64,000 nt of DNA from Fimbriimonadaceae bacterium (GTDB taxonomy: Bacteria > Armatimonadota > Fimbriimonadia > Fimbriimonadales > Fimbriimonadaceae), in the NCBI GenBank assembly GCA_022843485.1, contig JALHNM010000001.1, positions 310,001-374,000 on the forward strand, in the 5' to 3' direction. The position numbers and the translations under genes are program-made. Below the pieces are notes generated by a model that had not been told where the DNA came from, did not search any database, and saw only the letters and a list, made by a program, of their open reading frames with translations. Shown here in pieces: positions 44,007 to 52,755 of the stretch. Numbering within the stretch: the first letter of the stretch is position 1; the number at the start of each line of letters is the position of its first letter.

Positions 44007-45812
44007 CTACTGCCCCGTCGTCCCTGCGCCCCCGCCCGTGGTCGGTGCGGGGTTCACGCTCTCGGCGCCGCCTTGAGGGGCAGGTTCCACGCTCCCGCCT
44101 CCAGGCATCGGGGCTGAGCCGCCCTCTTGCTTCTGGCCCTCCGCCTGCTTTCGGTCGAGTTCGTCGAGCTCCTTCTGCACCCGGGCCTGTTCGGCCGCCG
44201 CTTCGCGGGCCTCCTGCTCGGTCGTGGCCTTGTCCTTGGTCCATCGGTCGAGCTCCTCTTGCACCGCTTGGAGCGTGTCCTTCTCGTCCCCGAACTTCGG
44301 GTTCTTCTTGGCGAGGTCGAGCGCCTGTCTGATCTGGGCGTGGTAGGCCACGTTCATCGGCTTGAAGTCCGTGTTGACCCGCGCCGCCTCGAGGAGTTGC
44401 CCCGCGGCCTCCGGCGCCTGGTCGTCGTCGAGCATCAGCCGGTAGAGTTCCAGGCGCATCTTCGTCCCCTCGACGTCGTTCAGCACGGCCAGGTAGGCCT
44501 CGATCAGGTCGGGACGGGCCCCGGCCTGGTCCTTCGGGCTGAGGGTCGTGTACACCCTGTTCAGGGCCACGTATCGGCCGAGCACGCGCAGCCGCTCCGC
44601 GATCGGGTCGGTCGAAGGCTCACCGAGGAACTCCGCCGCGAACCCTTTCATCTTCTCGACGTCAGACGGGTTCTGGCTCCCAAGAATCTTGCCGAGCTCG
44701 ATCGCCGTCGCGTAGACGGGCGACTTCCACTTGACCTCCTTCTCGATGGCCTCCCGCTCGTCGTTGAGCGCCTTGGCCGCCTTCTCGCGTCGGAACGCGT
44801 TGAGCAGGTTCGGCTTCGACTTCTCGAAGTCCGGTGGGAGGTTTGGTTTGAGGGCTTTGAGCCGGAACACGACCACCCCGCCTTGGTCCTGCATCGGCTC
44901 CGAGACTTCGCCGACCTTGAGGGCCAGCAGCGGGCGGTACGACTCGATACGCTCGAGGATGTTCCGCGGGAAACTGACTGGGTTCGGCTTGGCCCCAGGG
45001 GTGTGGGCCTTGATCGCCTCCGCCACCGCTTTGCCCGCCCGAAGGTCGGCCGCGAGGGCCTCGGCCTTCTCCATCCGTTGATCCTGCGGGTCGGTCTTCT
45101 GGCCGACCTCGATCCGTTCCAGCTCGAGCGAGTCGAACGAGGACTTGAGCTCGGCCTCGGTCGCTTGGGTCTGCTCGACCGCCGCTTGCAAGAGAGCCGC
45201 CTGCATGAGCTCGGCCCGGGCGGCCGGCGCGAGGCGCTCGTCCTGGAGGGTGCGGTCCATGCTCTGCAGGTACTGCGCCTTGATCTCGCCGATCGGGCGA
45301 CCGATCTCCTTCGTCGCCACCTCCTCGAACTTCGTCTGGGGGTCCTCCGGCTTGAGCTTGCCCCCGGCCACGAGCTGGGCGCGGAACTCCTGCATCTGCT
45401 CGTTCCAGTTCGACTCCAGGATCGCGCTGATCCGCGTCTGATCCAGCGTGATCTTACGCTGGGCGGCGAGGACCTCGTTCGCGGCCGCGATGAGGGCACG
45501 CTGGGCACCCAGCGTGACGTAGGTGAACTCTCGGACGGGGTCGGGCTCGACCGACTGGCCGGTCTCGAGGGCCTGCTGCTCGAGCCCTTCGCGGCTCCGG
45601 TTCACGAACGCCTCCGCGACCTGTCCGGACACGGTGACTCCCCGGACGGTGCCGATCGCCAAGGCGCCCCCTTCGGGCCCCCCTGCCCCGGGAGCGGGCC
45701 CGTGGCACATCATCGGCGCAATGAGACCGATGCCCAGCAGGACGCCGACCACGATGAGGACGGCCTGGCACCCTTTAGAGTCGAACGCGGAACGGATTTT
45801 CGAGATGGACAA
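44007..45812 (-). CDS. SurA/PpiD-like peptidyl-prolyl isomerase-type chaperone
   Basis: A 601-residue membrane-anchored protein. An N-terminal helix (AVLIVVGVLLGIGLIAPMMC) is followed by a SurA_N-like helical domain (VSGQVAEAFVNRSREGLEQQ, and repeats of LIAAANEVLAAQRKITLDQTRISAIL), a parvulin-like section (VEEL-type GEVSEPMQDQGGVVVFRLKALKP), and a long helical, Glu/Gln-rich C-terminus ending in a Pro/Gly tail. TTG 45812 is chosen since AGGAG lies 10-14 bases before it and any earlier start would run through the divergent lexA promoter. It probably assists folding of exported proteins. Confidence 0.75.
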   Translation of the reverse strand: MSISKIRSAFDSKGCQAVLIVVGVLLGIGLIAPMMCHGPAPGAGGPEGGALAIGTVRGVTVSGQVAEAFVNRSREGLEQQALETGQSVEPDPVREFTYVTLGAQRALIAAANEVLAAQRKITLDQTRISAILESNWNEQMQEFRAQLVAGGKLKPEDPQTKFEEVATKEIGRPIGEIKAQYLQSMDRTLQDERLAPAARAELMQAALLQAAVEQTQATEAELKSSFDSLELERIEVGQKTDPQDQRMEKAEALAADLRAGKAVAEAIKAHTPGAKPNPVSFPRNILERIESYRPLLALKVGEVSEPMQDQGGVVVFRLKALKPNLPPDFEKSKPNLLNAFRREKAAKALNDEREAIEKEVKWKSPVYATAIELGKILGSQNPSDVEKMKGFAAEFLGEPSTDPIAERLRVLGRYVALNRVYTTLSPKDQAGARPDLIEAYLAVLNDVEGTKMRLELYRLMLDDDQAPEAAGQLLEAARVNTDFKPMNVAYHAQIRQALDLAKKNPKFGDEKDTLQAVQEELDRWTKDKATTEQEAREAAAEQARVQKELDELDRKQAEGQKQEGGSAPMPGGGSVEPAPQGGAESVNPAPTTGGGAGTTGQ

Positions 45813-45888
45813 TGCGGGAGGTCTCCTACCTGCCAGAGGCAACCGCGGATTATGACACCCAGTTCCCACTGGGCCCGACCCGGTGGAC

Positions 45889-45917
45889 TTGACAAGTAGA
45901 CAAGAAAAGGCTACAAT
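45889..45917 (+). promoter_or_regulatory. lexA promoter with candidate LexA operator
   Basis: TTGACA (45889-45894) and TACAAT (45912-45917) are 17 bases apart, a near-consensus sigma-70 promoter. The spacer holds GTAGACAAGAAAAGG (45896-45910), repeated exactly before the RNase H-like gene. GTAG and CTAC (45896-45899 and 45911-45914) also form a weak inverted repeat. Autorepression by LexA is expected here. Confidence 0.75.
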
Positions 45918-45952
45918 ACGGAGCAGGGCCGGTAGACGGCCGGAAGGCGACC

Positions 45953-46582
45953 ATGGCGAAGGCACTCACGAAACGGCAGCAGAGCATCCTCCAGTTCGTC
46001 CAGGAGTACATCGAACAGGAGGGGTACCCGCCGTCCATCCGCGAGATCGGGGCGAAGTTCGGGATCGGGTCGCTCCGCGGGGTCACCGTCCACCTCGACG
46101 CCCTCCAGCGAAAGGGCTACATCGCCCGGACCAACACTCCTCGGTCGATCAAGATCACCCACCCCGCATACCAGTCCCAAGCCAAGGTCACGATGCTGCC
46201 CCTGCTGGGCCAGATTGCGGCGGGCGCGCCCATCCTCGCCCAGGAGCAGGTCGAGAACCTCGTGCCCGTGCCGAGCGAGATGGTGCGAAACATCCGCGGG
46301 GCCTTCCTGCTCCGGGTCAAGGGCGATTCGATGAACGGTGAGGGGATCAACCCTCGCGACCTCGTCGTCGTCCGCCCCCAACAGACCGCGAACCACGGTG
46401 ACCTCGTGGCCGTGCTCCTCGGAGACGAGGCGACCGTCAAGCGGATCCACTTCCACGGCGACGGGGCCCGGCTCGTCGCGAGCAACCCGGCCTACGACCC
46501 GATCGAGGTCCGTCAGGACGACGCACGCATCATCGGCCGGATCGTCGGGCTGCTGCGGGATTACGAAGGCATGGCCTTTTAG
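45953..46582 (+). CDS. lexA: LexA, SOS repressor and autoprotease
   Basis: A 209-residue LexA of normal length. The N-terminal winged helix reads YPPSIREIGAKFGIGSLRGVTVHLDALQRKGYI. The self-cleavage bond is A90-G91 in IAAGAPI, the nucleophile S126 in GDSMNGEGI and the general base K163 in EATVKRI. The recognition helix (SLRGVTVHLDAL) differs from the SxxAVxxHLxAL of the GAACN4GTTC type, consistent with an unusual operator. ATG at 45953 follows a leader of about 29 bases. Divergent from the chaperone gene and convergent, by four bases, with the lipoprotein gene. Confidence 0.95.
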   Translation: MAKALTKRQQSILQFVQEYIEQEGYPPSIREIGAKFGIGSLRGVTVHLDALQRKGYIARTNTPRSIKITHPAYQSQAKVTMLPLLGQIAAGAPILAQEQVENLVPVPSEMVRNIRGAFLLRVKGDSMNGEGINPRDLVVVRPQQTANHGDLVAVLLGDEATVKRIHFHGDGARLVASNPAYDPIEVRQDDARIIGRIVGLLRDYEGMAF

Positions 46583-47136
46583 GGCCCACTGACGTACTCC
46601 GTCCGCGTCAGCAGCCGGCCGCCCCGGCGGGACTCTTGGCGCACGATCCCGGTGCCCGCCACGAACCACGTCTCCACGACCGTCTCGCCCGTCGCTCCCC
46701 TCAGGGTGAGGACCGTCCGTACCGACTTCGCGTCCCGCCCGCCGACACGGAGGGTGTCTTCGGCTTGCGTCAGCGTCCCCTGCGCGTGCTCCGTGCGTCC
46801 GGGTGGGCTCATCGAGCCGGACCAGGCCGCCTCGCCACCTGCGAACAGGGGCACGGGCGGGTCGAACCTCGTCCCAGCGAGCGAGCCCGCCACCAGACGC
46901 CCGTCCGACCAGGCGAGCGTGCTGTCCAGTCCCGGGCCGACGATCCGCCACCCGAGCGTCCCGCCTACCGGCACGCGGCCCTCGACGCGAGCTTCGGCGA
47001 CGAGCTTGTCGAAGTCCCTCTGGACCGTGTACGTCCACGCCGTCCCCTCCCGAAGGGGCATGTGGCGCTCGACCCCCGGGCCGCACGCCGCCACCAAGCA
47101 GAGGAAGGCCAGGGCCCCCGGAGCCACGCCGCGCAC
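46579..47136 (-). CDS. Predicted lipoprotein of unknown function
   Basis: A 185-residue protein with a lipoprotein signal (GALAFLCLVAAC, lipobox LVAAC). The mature part is strand-rich and starts MPLREGTAWTYTVQRDF, with DSTLAWSDGRLVAG and ETWFVAGTGIVRQESRRGG later, a pattern shared with many small bacterial lipoproteins that measure or bind at the cell surface. I cannot name a family. GTG 47136 lies three bases after the uvrD stop, so it is co-transcribed with the helicase, which is unusual for a lipoprotein. Confidence 0.6.
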   Translation of the reverse strand: MRGVAPGALAFLCLVAACGPGVERHMPLREGTAWTYTVQRDFDKLVAEARVEGRVPVGGTLGWRIVGPGLDSTLAWSDGRLVAGSLAGTRFDPPVPLFAGGEAAWSGSMSPPGRTEHAQGTLTQAEDTLRVGGRDAKSVRTVLTLRGATGETVVETWFVAGTGIVRQESRRGGRLLTRTEYVSGP

Positions 47137-47139
47137 GAC

Positions 47140-49344
47140 CTAGACCCCCTCGAGCTTGGCCAGGCTTTGGACCATCTTCTTCACCCCCGTCGCACCGGGG
47201 AAGGCCACCGTCACCTCGGCGTCGTTCTTGAGCGGCGAGCAAGCGATCACGACCCCGATGCCGAACTTGCGGTGCTGCACCTTCTGTCCGACGGTGAACG
47301 GGGGTTGCCAGGCCGCCGCCTCGCTCCGAGCGGGTTGCGGGTCGACCACGGCGTACCCGCCTGTCCGAAGAGGTTGGACCTCACGGTCGGGCCGAGACTC
47401 TCGCCGGTCACCGAAGAGCGTCTCCGTCAACTCGGCCGGCACGTCGTCCAAGAACCGCGACCGGCGGTTGAAGGACGGTTGCCCGAAAAGGGCCCGCCGC
47501 GTCGCGTGAGTCAGGTGGAGCTCCTCCCGCGCACGGGTCATGCCGACGTAGGCCAAGCGCCGCTCCTCCTCCAGTTCCTTGTCCGACCCCAGTGACCGAG
47601 AGTGGGGGAAGACCCCCTCCTCCATGCCCACCAGGAACACGACCGGGAACTCGAGCCCCTTCGAGGAGTGCAGGGTCATGAGCGTCACCGCGTCCCCGGT
47701 CTCGTAGAGCGAATCGACGTCCGCCACGAGCGCGATCTGCTCCAAGAACCCGGCGAGGCTCGGCTCTTCGGCCGACTCGTCGTACTCGCTCGTCACAGTC
47801 ACCAACTCTTGCAAGTTCTCAAGTCGGCTCTGGGCCTCGTCCGTCCGTTCCGCCCGCAGTTCGTCGATGTAGCCGGACTTTTCCATGAGGTGCTTGAGCA
47901 CGGGGGTCACCGGCCCCGCCCCGGCGAGTTCCGACGCGCCCTCGACCGCCCCGATGAAGGCCCGCACCCCGCTCAGCGCCTTCTTGCTCAGCTCCTGCTG
48001 GACCTGGGTGTCCGCGATGCCCGACCAGAGGCCCAGCCCCGTCTCCCCGGCCCGCTTCTCGAAGAGGGCGAGGCTCGTCGGCCCGATCCCGCGAGCCGGG
48101 ACGTTGAGCACTCGCCGCACCGACACGTCGTCCTGGCGGTTCAAGGCGACCCGCAGGTAAGCGACCATGTCCTTGATCTCCTTCCGGTCGTAGAACCGCG
48201 TACCCCCGACCAGGACGTGCGGCACCCGCATCGTGACGAACGCCTCTTCCATGACCCGCGACTGGGCATTGGTCCGGTAGAGCACGGCGAAGTCGCCCCA
48301 CGACCTCCGTCCTTGGCGCACCTCCCGGACAACGTGGTCCGCGACCTTCAGTGCCTCGTCGTGCTCCGTGCCCGCCTCGCTCAGCGTGATCGGGGCCCCG
48401 GCGTCGTTCTCGGTCCAGAGGCGCTTCTCGGCCCGGCCCCGGTTGTGCCGGATCACCCCGTACGCCGCGTCGAGGATCTTCTTTGTCGACCGGTAGTTCT
48501 GGGCGAGCGTCACCACCTTCGCGTCGGGGTGGTCGCTGCTGAACCGCAGCATGAGCGACAGGTCAGCGCCTCGCCAGGCGTAGATCGACTGGTCGTCGTC
48601 GCCCACGATCGTGATGTTCCGGTGCTTACCGCTCAGAAAGTCCGCGAGCTGGTACTGGGCGAAGTTGACGTCCTGGTATTCGTCGATGAGCACGTGCAGG
48701 AACCGCTCCTGGTACTTCTCGCGGACGGACTCGACCTGCTCGAGCAACCGCACGGCCCGGAAGAGGATGTCGTCGAAGTCGAGCGCGTTCGCCCGGCGCA
48801 GGGCCTCGTTGTAGTCCGTGTAGACGTCGGCCACGATCCCTTCGAAGAACCCGCTCGCCCCTTGCTTGTACTTCTCGGGCCCGACGAGCTTCTCCTTGGC
48901 CCGCGAGATCTCGTTGAGGACGGCCCGGGGCTGGACGGACCGGTCCTCGATACCCTTGCGCTTGAGGATCTCGCGCACGAGGCTCACTTGGTCGCCGTCG
49001 TCGTAGACCACGAAGTTCGAGTCCACCCCGATGGCGGCACCGTCCATCCGTAACATCCGCCCGCAGACGGAGTGGAACGTGCCCATCCAGATCGAGCTCG
49101 CCTGGGGGCCGACCATGTGCCCCACCCGCTCCTTCATCTCCCGGGCCGCCTTGTTCGTGAACGTGACCGAGAGGATGCGGTAACCCGGGACCCCCTCCGC
49201 GATGAGCCGGGCGATGCGGCAGGTGATGACCCGGGTCTTGCCCGACCCCGCCCCGGCGAACACCATGAGCGGCCCGCCCGGGTAGACGACCGCTTCCTGC
49301 TGCTCAGGGTTCAGGGACTCGAGGTCGAAGGGGAGCGTCACCAC
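47140..49344 (-). CDS. UvrD/PcrA-type DNA helicase
   Basis: A 734-residue superfamily 1 helicase. GAGSGKT (31-37) is Walker A, VLIDEYQDVN Walker B, and GDDDQSIYAWRGADL motif III; ALDFDDILFRAV, NYRSTKKIL, LMTLHSSKGLEFPVVFLVGMEEGVFPHSRS and RRLAYVGMTRAREEL are the further conserved motifs. The C-terminus ends in a small Tudor-like domain (VGQKVQHRKFGIGVV), as in PcrA. It unwinds DNA in excision and mismatch repair. GTG start; GATAAT on this strand at 49355-49350 suggests a message with almost no leader. Confidence 0.95.
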   Translation of the reverse strand: MVTLPFDLESLNPEQQEAVVYPGGPLMVFAGAGSGKTRVITCRIARLIAEGVPGYRILSVTFTNKAAREMKERVGHMVGPQASSIWMGTFHSVCGRMLRMDGAAIGVDSNFVVYDDGDQVSLVREILKRKGIEDRSVQPRAVLNEISRAKEKLVGPEKYKQGASGFFEGIVADVYTDYNEALRRANALDFDDILFRAVRLLEQVESVREKYQERFLHVLIDEYQDVNFAQYQLADFLSGKHRNITIVGDDDQSIYAWRGADLSLMLRFSSDHPDAKVVTLAQNYRSTKKILDAAYGVIRHNRGRAEKRLWTENDAGAPITLSEAGTEHDEALKVADHVVREVRQGRRSWGDFAVLYRTNAQSRVMEEAFVTMRVPHVLVGGTRFYDRKEIKDMVAYLRVALNRQDDVSVRRVLNVPARGIGPTSLALFEKRAGETGLGLWSGIADTQVQQELSKKALSGVRAFIGAVEGASELAGAGPVTPVLKHLMEKSGYIDELRAERTDEAQSRLENLQELVTVTSEYDESAEEPSLAGFLEQIALVADVDSLYETGDAVTLMTLHSSKGLEFPVVFLVGMEEGVFPHSRSLGSDKELEEERRLAYVGMTRAREELHLTHATRRALFGQPSFNRRSRFLDDVPAELTETLFGDRRESRPDREVQPLRTGGYAVVDPQPARSEAAAWQPPFTVGQKVQHRKFGIGVVIACSPLKNDAEVTVAFPGATGVKKMVQSLAKLEGV

Positions 49345-49524
49345 GCCCCATTATCGCCGAGACCTCTGCCGACGGGCGGGCGACGGTCGTGCGGCCCTCC
49401 CGCAGTGGACCCGGCCCGGGAGGGGGCAACGAGGCGCCGCCCGGGCGTGGTGCGACGGCGGTGTAGACTCCCGAGGATCGGCCCTCTCGTCCCGCCACCC
49501 GCCCCTGGGGAAGGCCACGACTCC

Positions 49525-50640
49525 TTGCGCGTCCCTGTCGGGGCGCTCTGCGCCCAGGTCGAGCCGGCTCAGCCGGAGGACTCGTTGCGCTCGGCCGCAC
49601 GCGACTTGAGCGACCATGGCCTCCCGATGCTCCCCGTCGCCCGGGGCCTTGAGTTCGTGGGGGTCGTGACCGAGGCAAGCCTCGTCGCGGCGATGGCGGC
49701 CGGCCACACGCCCGAGAGTCCGGTCGAGGCGGCCCTCGTGGCGGCCCCTGCCGTGCTCCCGCCCTACGCGACCGCCGCCGAGGCCTGGCGGACGTTCGAG
49801 CGCACCGGGGCCTCTGCCCTGCCCGTCGTGGACGAGGGTGGCGTGCTGGTCGGTGTGCTCACGCCGAGCCGCCTCGTCGAGCGTCGTGGGGATCGGAGCT
49901 ACTTCGGGAAGGTCGGCGGGATGGCCACCCCGTTCGGCGTCTACCTGACGAACGGGGTTGTGAGCGGCGGCGTCGGCCCCTGGGCCCTCGTCGCGACCGG
50001 GATGGTCTTGTTCGGCCTGTTCTTCGCCGCCACCCTGGTCTCGGCCGCGGGCGCCGAGGCGCTCCCGGCCGCTTGGCGGGGAAGCGGGTGGTTCGTAGGC
50101 GCCTTCCACGGCTCGGTCATCGTCCTGTTCCTGGCCGGCTTGCGGGCCCTCCCTCTGGCCGGGACCCACGCCGCCGAGCACATGGTCGTGCACGCGATCG
50201 AGCGGGGCGAGGAGTTGCGCCCGGAGACCGTCTCGCGCATGCCTCGGGTCCACCCGCGCTGCGGGACCAACCTGGCCGTGGGGGCGAGCATCTTCCTCGG
50301 GCTGATGACGGCGGACTGGATCCCTGGGGCGGATCTCCGGTTGCTGCTGGCTGGCCTCGTCACGCTCGTTTTCTGGCGGCCGCTCGGCAGCTGGGTGCAG
50401 TTCTTCGTGACCACGAAACCCCCGACCAAAGACCAGGTCGAGGCGGGGATCGCCGCCGGGCGCCAACTCCTCGCCCGAATGGCGGTGGCGCCCCGTACCC
50501 TGCCGTCCGTCCCGTCCCGCCTACTCAAAAGCGGGGTCTTTCAGATCATGGCCGGGGCGTTCTTGATCCAGTTCGTGGCCTGGGCGCTCCTGACAGTCCT
50601 GAACGTGCCTCCGGTGTGGCGCGTATACTTCGGCGTCTAG
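49525..50640 (+). CDS. CBS-domain and DUF1385 membrane protein
   Basis: A 371-residue protein joining two CBS motifs (about 1-115: LRSAARDLSDHGLPMLPVARGLEFVGVVTEASLV and TAAEAWRTFERTGASALPVVDEGGVLVGVLTPSRLV) to a DUF1385 domain. The latter has VGGMATPFGVYL, THAAEHMVVHAIERGEELRPETVSRMPRVHPRCGTN and four hydrophobic segments. CBS pairs bind adenosine nucleotides, so regulation by energy state is possible. DUF1385 proteins lack an established function. TTG 49525 is chosen for its GGGGAAGG at 10 bases; the frame upstream overlaps uvrD antisense. It is followed by secG. Confidence 0.8.
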   Translation: MRVPVGALCAQVEPAQPEDSLRSAARDLSDHGLPMLPVARGLEFVGVVTEASLVAAMAAGHTPESPVEAALVAAPAVLPPYATAAEAWRTFERTGASALPVVDEGGVLVGVLTPSRLVERRGDRSYFGKVGGMATPFGVYLTNGVVSGGVGPWALVATGMVLFGLFFAATLVSAAGAEALPAAWRGSGWFVGAFHGSVIVLFLAGLRALPLAGTHAAEHMVVHAIERGEELRPETVSRMPRVHPRCGTNLAVGASIFLGLMTADWIPGADLRLLLAGLVTLVFWRPLGSWVQFFVTTKPPTKDQVEAGIAAGRQLLARMAVAPRTLPSVPSRLLKSGVFQIMAGAFLIQFVAWALLTVLNVPPVWRVYFGV

Positions 50641-50645
50641 CGGCC

Positions 50646-50891
50646 ATGAACCTCCAGATCGTCTACAACATCCTCCTCGGGATCTGCCTGGCCGTGGCCG
50701 TCGTGTTCGCCACCCTCGTCTTCGTCACGGGCAAGGGCGACGCGATGTCCGGCGGCGGTTCCAGTGTCCGGACCACGTTCAAGGGCAAGGCGAGCTTCGA
50801 CGACCAGATCTCGAGGGTGACCCTCTACCTGGGGGTGGCGTTCATGCTGCTCGCCCTCGTGCTCGACTGGCTCGGCACTCGGATCTTCTAG
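50646..50891 (+). CDS. secG: Preprotein translocase subunit SecG
   Basis: An 81-residue membrane protein with two helices (IVYNILLGICLAVAVVFATLVFV and ITRVTLYLGVAFMLLALVLDW type) and a Gly/Ser-rich loop in between (GGGSSVRTTFKGKASFDDQISRVT). This two-helix layout with a loop containing a conserved GGxxxxxxFGxxG-like region is that of SecG, the small partner of SecYE. ATG five bases after the DUF1385 gene. Confidence 0.8.
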   Translation: MNLQIVYNILLGICLAVAVVFATLVFVTGKGDAMSGGGSSVRTTFKGKASFDDQISRVTLYLGVAFMLLALVLDWLGTRIF

Positions 50892-50899
50892 GCCCTCCC

Positions 50900-51613
50900 G
50901 TGGGCTTGGTCATCCTCCACACGAACGACCTCCACGGCCAACTCTCCGAACCCAAACTCGCCCGCCTCATCGCTGAACGGGAGACGGCCGACCTCTACTT
51001 CGACTCCGGCGACGCGATCAAGACGGGGAACCTAGGCGTCCCGCTGTCCGACGAGCCCGTGTGGCCCCGGCTCGCTGCGGCCCGGTGCACAGCGTCGGTC
51101 ATCGGCAACCGCGAGACCCACCTTCTCGAGCCGGTCTTCCGGGCCAAGCTCGCTGGCGGCCGCCACCCGGTCCTGTGCGCCAACCTCCGCCGTCAGGACG
51201 GCACCCGTCCGCTCTCGGGCTCGGTCACGCTCGAAGCCAAGGGGGTTCGTGTCGCCGTGTTCGGCCTGAGCGTGCCGATGGTGACCGAAAGGATGGCGAG
51301 CCGGTACGCGAGCGCCTACTTGTGGGACGACCCCGTCCCCGTCGCTGCCAAGACGGTCGAAGCCCTCCGGCCGCGGGCCGACCTCCTCGTCCTCCTCAGC
51401 CACCTGGGCTACGCCGAGGACGTCCGCCTCGTCGAGCGGGTGCCGGGGATCGACGTCCTGCTGGGGGGCCACTCCCACGCCGTCCTTCCCGAGCCGGAGC
51501 TCCACGGGTCGACCTGGATCGCCCAAGGCGGGTCGCACGCCCGGTACTTTGGCCGGTACACCTGGAATCCGTGCAGAGGCCTGTCGGGATCGTTACAGGA
51601 CTGGACACTGTGA
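50900..51613 (+). CDS. 5'-nucleotidase-like metallophosphoesterase
   Basis: A 237-residue calcineurin-like phosphoesterase. HTNDLHGQ, FDSGDA, GNRETH (GNHE in the family, with Arg replacing the catalytic histidine), LLSHLGYAEDVRLVERVPGIDVLLGGHSH give the metal site in order. There is no signal peptide and no C-terminal substrate domain, so it is cytoplasmic and short compared with UshA. The Arg at the H position could lower turnover. GTG 50900, nine bases after secG. Confidence 0.8.
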   Translation: MGLVILHTNDLHGQLSEPKLARLIAERETADLYFDSGDAIKTGNLGVPLSDEPVWPRLAAARCTASVIGNRETHLLEPVFRAKLAGGRHPVLCANLRRQDGTRPLSGSVTLEAKGVRVAVFGLSVPMVTERMASRYASAYLWDDPVPVAAKTVEALRPRADLLVLLSHLGYAEDVRLVERVPGIDVLLGGHSHAVLPEPELHGSTWIAQGGSHARYFGRYTWNPCRGLSGSLQDWTL

Positions 51614-51830
51614 CGCTCAAGGAGTCTCAAAGTAGGTACAAAGCCTCATGGGCATACGAATTCTCGGTAAAAATGCGGAGACAAGAACCGGGGTAAGCAA
51701 AAGCAGAGTCCCGTTCGACAAGGAGGTCGTGATCCTACTCGCCCATGGAAGAGGCGAGGCGACGCGATCAAGCTTAAGGAAAGCAATGTGCCGACCTGGT
51801 CTGTCCTCTCCGCCGGGTCGGCCTTTTTCT
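51614..51830 (+). ncRNA. Possible small RNA or long 3' region ending in a terminator
   Basis: A 216-base interval with no convincing gene that ends in a strong terminator. It carries AAGGAGT-like and AGCAAAAGCAG stretches and a possible -10 TACAAA near 51638. It could be a stand-alone small RNA or just the 3' end of the secG transcript. A short frame at 51648-51848 runs through the terminator and was not accepted. No match to SRP RNA, tmRNA or RNase P was evident. Confidence 0.3.
51790..51828 (+). terminator. Rho-independent terminator before nfo
   Basis: GCCGACC (51790-51796) pairs with GGTCGGC (51816-51822) around a 19-base loop, followed directly by CTTTTTC. Confidence 0.75.
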
Positions 51831-51844
51831 GGGCTTTTGCGCCG

Positions 51845-52702
51845 CTAAGGCGCCGCTCTCGACCACTCCCAAAGCCGGGCGACGTTCGCCGCGTGGTGCG
51901 ATTCGGCCTCGGGGGTCTCCACCACCACCGGAACCTGGGCTAGCTCCGGATCGGTCACGAGGCACAGGAACGCCTCGGCCCCCACCTCTCCCTGCCCTAG
52001 GTGCTCGTGTCTGTCCTTGTGCGATCCGAGCGGGAACTTGCTATCGTTCGCGTGGACGGCCTTCAGCCGGTCGAGCCCTACCTTCTCGTCGAACTCCTCC
52101 ATGACCGCACGGTAGCCCTCTACGGTCCGTAAGTCATAGCCCGCAGCAAGGACGTGGCACGTATCCAGGCACACGCCGAGCCGGGGGTGACCGTCCAGCA
52201 TCCCGACGAGTCGCCCGAGCTCGTCGAACGTCGAGTTCAGAACCGTCCCCTGCCCGGCCGTGGTCTCCATGAGGAGCGTGACGGTCTCCGGCGTCTCCTC
52301 CAACACCGTCTTCATGGCCTCGGCCGCTCGTTCGAGCCCGACGTCGGTGCCTTGGCCCACGTGGGCCCCGATGTGCGAGACCACGAGCGGGATCCCGTAG
52401 CGCCCACACCGACGCATCTCGCCGATGAGGCCGGCGGTGCTCTTCGCCCGGAGCTCCTCGTCCGGGGCGGCGAGGTTGATGAGGTAGCTGTCGTGGCTGA
52501 CGACGTGGGTGCCGATCCCCGTCTCGTCGCAGGCGGCTCGAAAGGCGGCCGCGGCCTCGTCGGTCACCTCCTTGGACTTCCATTGTTGAGGGCTGGAGGT
52601 GAAGACCTGCACGGCCGTGCACCCGATCTCGGCGCCCCGGCGCACCGCTTTGTCCAGCCCCCCGGAGGTCGGCATGTGGGCCCCGATCAAGCGTTCGGCC
52701 AT
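51845..52702 (-). CDS. nfo: Endonuclease IV, apurinic/apyrimidinic repair
   Basis: A 285-residue AP endonuclease of the TIM-barrel, three-zinc family. LIGAHMPTSGGLDKAV, SHDSYLINLA, METTAGQG, CLDTCHVLAAGYD, VHANDSKFPLGSHKDRHEHLGQGEVG and VETPE give the zinc ligands in the standard order. It cuts 5' to abasic sites in base excision repair. The ATG is 53 bases from the divergent phosphohexomutase gene. Confidence 0.95.
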   Translation of the reverse strand: MAERLIGAHMPTSGGLDKAVRRGAEIGCTAVQVFTSSPQQWKSKEVTDEAAAAFRAACDETGIGTHVVSHDSYLINLAAPDEELRAKSTAGLIGEMRRCGRYGIPLVVSHIGAHVGQGTDVGLERAAEAMKTVLEETPETVTLLMETTAGQGTVLNSTFDELGRLVGMLDGHPRLGVCLDTCHVLAAGYDLRTVEGYRAVMEEFDEKVGLDRLKAVHANDSKFPLGSHKDRHEHLGQGEVGAEAFLCLVTDPELAQVPVVVETPEAESHHAANVARLWEWSRAAP

Positions 52703-52755
52703 GGGGCCAGTATGCCCCGCCTTCGAGCCTGCCTCTGGTAAGGTCAGACCCGGTT

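Noticed and set aside
46579-46592. Overlap between lexA and the lipoprotein gene as a possible fusion
   Set aside because: The genes are convergent and only share four bases at their stops.
51675-51695. AGACAAGAA similar to the lexA-type motif
   Set aside because: Only nine bases match, the AAAAGG half differs, and it is not ahead of a gene in the right orientation.
51760-51800. Possible SRP RNA (AAGGAAAGCAATG resembles GGAAGCAGC)
   Set aside because: The symmetric loop and the paired GGTC strand around the tetraloop could not be formed.
51648-51848. 66-codon frame downstream of the metallophosphatase
   Set aside because: It runs through the terminator stem and T run at 51790-51828, has no ribosome site, and resembles nothing.
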